Assembly: GCA_020350845.1 (NCBI GenBank)
Contig: CP070725.1
Coordinates: forward strand, 777,330-785,567
Length of the DNA: 8,238 nt
DNA from: Candidatus Bipolaricaulota bacterium
GTDB lineage: Bacteria; Bipolaricaulota; Bipolaricaulia; UBA7950; UBA9294
Direction of reading: 5' to 3'
In this document: positions 6,652 through 8,238 of the stretch, one piece after another
How positions within the stretch are numbered: the first letter of the stretch is position 1
How the letters are laid out: every line of letters begins with the position of its first letter
The notes under the pieces: model-generated
Databases searched by the model: none
What the model was told of the DNA's origin: nothing
The model's input: the letters and a program-made list of their open reading frames with translations, nothing else
Translations under genes and position numbers: made by a program

Positions 6652-6924
6652 GTGTTGGGAACCCTCCATCTGCTGTTCTGCATCGGCATGATCCTGCTCT
6701 TCCTCGGAGGCGGTCTGGAGCACGCGATCGATCTGTGCGAGATCGTCCCGGGAATGACGGAAGGGCAAGTGATCGCCGCCTGGCGTGAGCCCGATTCGAC
6801 GACCGAATTGACGATCGAAGCGTCCGACGGCGAGGACGGTCACCGATCGCTCTGGGTGTACGAGAAACGAGGACAGACGGTCGTCTTCGAGGACGGCGTG
6901 GTCGTGCGCTGCGAGCAGCAGTAG
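6652..6924 (+). CDS. Small membrane-anchored SmpA/OmlA (BamE)-like protein
   Basis: A 90-residue protein with an N-terminal hydrophobic segment (about residues 4-21) that would act as a membrane anchor or an uncleaved signal. A short soluble domain follows with the hallmarks of the SmpA/OmlA fold: PGMTEGQVIAAWREPD (33-48), the WVY strand (68-70) and VVFEDGVVV (77-85). The family includes BamE of the outer-membrane assembly machine. It also includes many small periplasmic proteins of unknown function, so BamE itself should not be assumed. No lipobox is seen (C10 is preceded by LLF), which differs from true BamE lipoproteins. The GTG start is set by the strong ribosome binding site just upstream. 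The gene converges on rmuC with a 10-base gap and appears monocistronic. The coding call is well supported; the function is not known. Confidence 0.8.
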   Translation: MLGTLHLLFCIGMILLFLGGGLEHAIDLCEIVPGMTEGQVIAAWREPDSTTELTIEASDGEDGHRSLWVYEKRGQTVVFEDGVVVRCEQQ

Positions 6925-6934
6925 GAGAGGCCTG

Positions 6935-8170
6935 TCAGTCGGCGTCCGCCGACGGCGTCGTTTCGAGCTCCTCTGACAGGGTCAGCTGCCTCGCCCGACG
7001 TTCGATGGGGGGAAGCTCAGGGAGTTCCTCCGACTGCGCGGACAGCTCTCCGAAGCGGCGCGCCGCGGGAAGCAAGCGGCTTTCGATCGATCCGATTCCC
7101 CGGTTGAACTGGTCGACGGCGCGATCGAGCTGCCTGCCCACCGCCGCAATCGGCTCGAGGACGTTCACGATCCGCGCGTGGAGCTCCGCGCCGAGCCTCG
7201 CGATCTCCTGTGCCTTCTCGGCGACCTGCCGCTCCTGCCAACCGAATGCCACGGAGCGCAGGAGCGCGAGCAGCGTCACCGGAGAGGCGACCAGCACTCG
7301 CTGCTGTACGCCGTACTCCAGGAGCTCGGGATCGGCCTCGAACGCGGCAGACAGTGCCGATTCGAAAGGCACGAACATCACCACGAGATCGGGCGCGCGC
7401 TCGAACTGCGCCCAATACTGCTTGCGGGAGAGGTGGACGATCCGCTGACGCATGGCCTTCGCGTGGTCGACAAGCCGTCCCTTGCGCGCGTCACCTTCGA
7501 GTTGGACGGCTTCGAGATAGGCGGTCGCCGGAGCCTTGGCGTCCACGGGGAGCTCGCCACCGTTGGGGAGGCGGACCACCATGTCCGGCCGCCCCGCATC
7601 CGTGGTCTCCTGCTCCTCGAAGTCGACGTGGTTGAGCATCCCCGCGAGCTCGACCACGCGGCGTAGCTGCAGCTCGCCCCATCGCCCGCGCTCCGTCGAC
7701 GAGCGCATTGCGCTCTCCAGCCTGAGTGTCGTGTCGCGAAGGCCGGACTGTGCGTCGCCCAGCTGGCGGAGGTGTTCCTCGAGCCCCTGGTAGGCTCCGA
7801 CGCGCCGCTTCTCGATCTCGCGCACCTCGGCGTCGAGCGTCGTCAGCGCCTTCTCCAGAGGCTCGACGAGCCCCTTGACGCGCTCGCTGTGCGTCCCGAG
7901 GTCTCCGTGGAGCTTCGTCGACAGCTGCGCCAGCTGGTCGCGGGCGCGCTCGATGAACTGCTCGGAGTTCTTCGCGAGAGCGTCTCCCGCAAGCGCGGAG
8001 AAGGCGTCCCGCATCGCGGTGCTTGTCTCTTCCACCCAGCGCAGCTTCTCCTGCTCAGAGCGTCGCTCGGCTCGCTCCTGGGCGAGCTGCTCGCCGAAGC
8101 GCAGCCGGGCGACGAGCCATCCGATCACAGCGCCCGCCGCGAGCCCGATCGCGAGCAGAACCCACTCCAT
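6935..8170 (-). CDS. rmuC: RmuC family DNA recombination protein
   Basis: RmuC is linked to limiting inversion at short inverted repeats and has a predicted PD-(D/E)XK nuclease-like core. The 411-residue product has an N-terminal membrane anchor (about residues 3-20). A long alpha-helical, probably coiled-coil region follows (about 25-155). The conserved core comes next: RGRWGELQLRRVVELAGM (161-178), GRPDMVVRLPNG (193-204), PVDAKAP (208-214, with Asp210 and Lys212 as the DxK pair), MFVPFESAL (265-273) and VLVASPVTLLALLRSVAFGW (292-311). A second helical segment and a charged tail end the protein. Length is typical of the family, and no key motif is missing. The ATG at 8170 is preceded by AAGGAGG with a 4-base spacer. 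The gene is oriented towards the small BamE-like gene and appears to be its own transcription unit here. Confidence 0.96.
   Translation of the reverse strand: MEWVLLAIGLAAGAVIGWLVARLRFGEQLAQERAERRSEQEKLRWVEETSTAMRDAFSALAGDALAKNSEQFIERARDQLAQLSTKLHGDLGTHSERVKGLVEPLEKALTTLDAEVREIEKRRVGAYQGLEEHLRQLGDAQSGLRDTTLRLESAMRSSTERGRWGELQLRRVVELAGMLNHVDFEEQETTDAGRPDMVVRLPNGGELPVDAKAPATAYLEAVQLEGDARKGRLVDHAKAMRQRIVHLSRKQYWAQFERAPDLVVMFVPFESALSAAFEADPELLEYGVQQRVLVASPVTLLALLRSVAFGWQERQVAEKAQEIARLGAELHARIVNVLEPIAAVGRQLDRAVDQFNRGIGSIESRLLPAARRFGELSAQSEELPELPPIERRARQLTLSEELETTPSADAD
6938..6953. repeat. Hairpin-forming inverted repeat at the convergent gene ends
   Basis: GTCGGCGTCCGCCGAC is a near-perfect palindrome: 7-bp arms around 2 bases, so 6 bp with a 4-nt loop in RNA. 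It lies in the last codons of rmuC, 14 bases past the stop of the plus-strand small gene. It could slow or end transcription leaving the plus-strand gene, but only a short GTTT follows 8 bases later, so a true terminator is unproven. Confidence 0.35.
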
Positions 8171-8211
8171 TGCGCCTCCTTCTCAGCGCCGGTCTGCACC
8201 CCACTCTGAGC

Positions 8212-8220
8212 ATACTACCA
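8212..8220 (-). promoter_or_regulatory. Possible extended -10 of the rmuC promoter
   Basis: On the minus strand TGGTAGTAT reads as an extended -10 (TGn before TAGTAT), about 42 bases before the rmuC ATG. The expected -35 position falls at the window edge and no TTGACA-like string is seen there, so this is a weak call based on one element. Confidence 0.3.
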
Positions 8221-8238
8221 TCATGCCCGTCGGGCGCC

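Noticed and set aside
2..6938. The 12-mer GAGGCCTGTCAG occurs at 2-13 and again at 6927-6938, possible attachment or repeat sites
   Set aside because: One copy lies inside the aldo/keto reductase coding region and the other at the end of rmuC. There is no integrase, no further shared bases and no sign of an inserted element.

Overview
The window is GC-rich and densely coding, with long antisense shadow frames over every real gene. The gene content suggests an uncultured diderm bacterium. Pointers are an exosortase with an IPTL-CTERM-type substrate, a secreted protein ending in a FlgD-Ig / type A-like C-terminal domain, a BamE-like small protein, and an aldo/keto reductase of the type that usually carries a C-terminal 4Fe-4S domain (more common in anaerobes). 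Candidate phyla of the FCB group, or Bipolaricaulota-like lineages, would fit. The sequence alone does not settle the phylum.

Layout. (1) Positions 1-692, minus strand: the N-terminal 230 residues of an aldo/keto reductase that runs off the left edge. (2) 693-980: intergenic, holding two tandem hairpins read on the minus strand that look like terminators for the next operon. (3) 981-6332, minus strand: a tightly packed four-gene operon. In transcription order it encodes a secreted CARDB-DUF11 protein with an IPTL-CTERM-like tail, an XrtH-type exosortase, a four-helix membrane protein resembling the exosortase H-associated protein, and a 1045-residue secreted repeat protein with a FlgD-like C-terminal domain. 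(4) 6333-6651: a divergent intergenic region with no convincing gene. (5) 6652-6924, plus strand: a 90-residue membrane-anchored SmpA/OmlA (BamE)-like protein. (6) 6935-8170, minus strand: RmuC, convergent with the small gene and only 10 bases from it. (7) 8171-8238: the rmuC leader with a possible extended -10.

How the genes work together. The operon reads as a self-contained protein-sorting cassette. The substrate gene and the exosortase gene overlap by four bases (GTGA). The exosortase gene overlaps the associated membrane protein gene by 23 bases. The repeat protein gene starts 12 bases later, with its ribosome binding site on the preceding stop codon. The likely job is export and C-terminal processing of the first protein at the inner membrane. 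The large repeat protein, which has no exosortase signal of its own, may be a partner exported or anchored by another route. This assembly of sorting enzyme, apparently dedicated substrate and differently tailed repeat protein is the most interesting part of the window.
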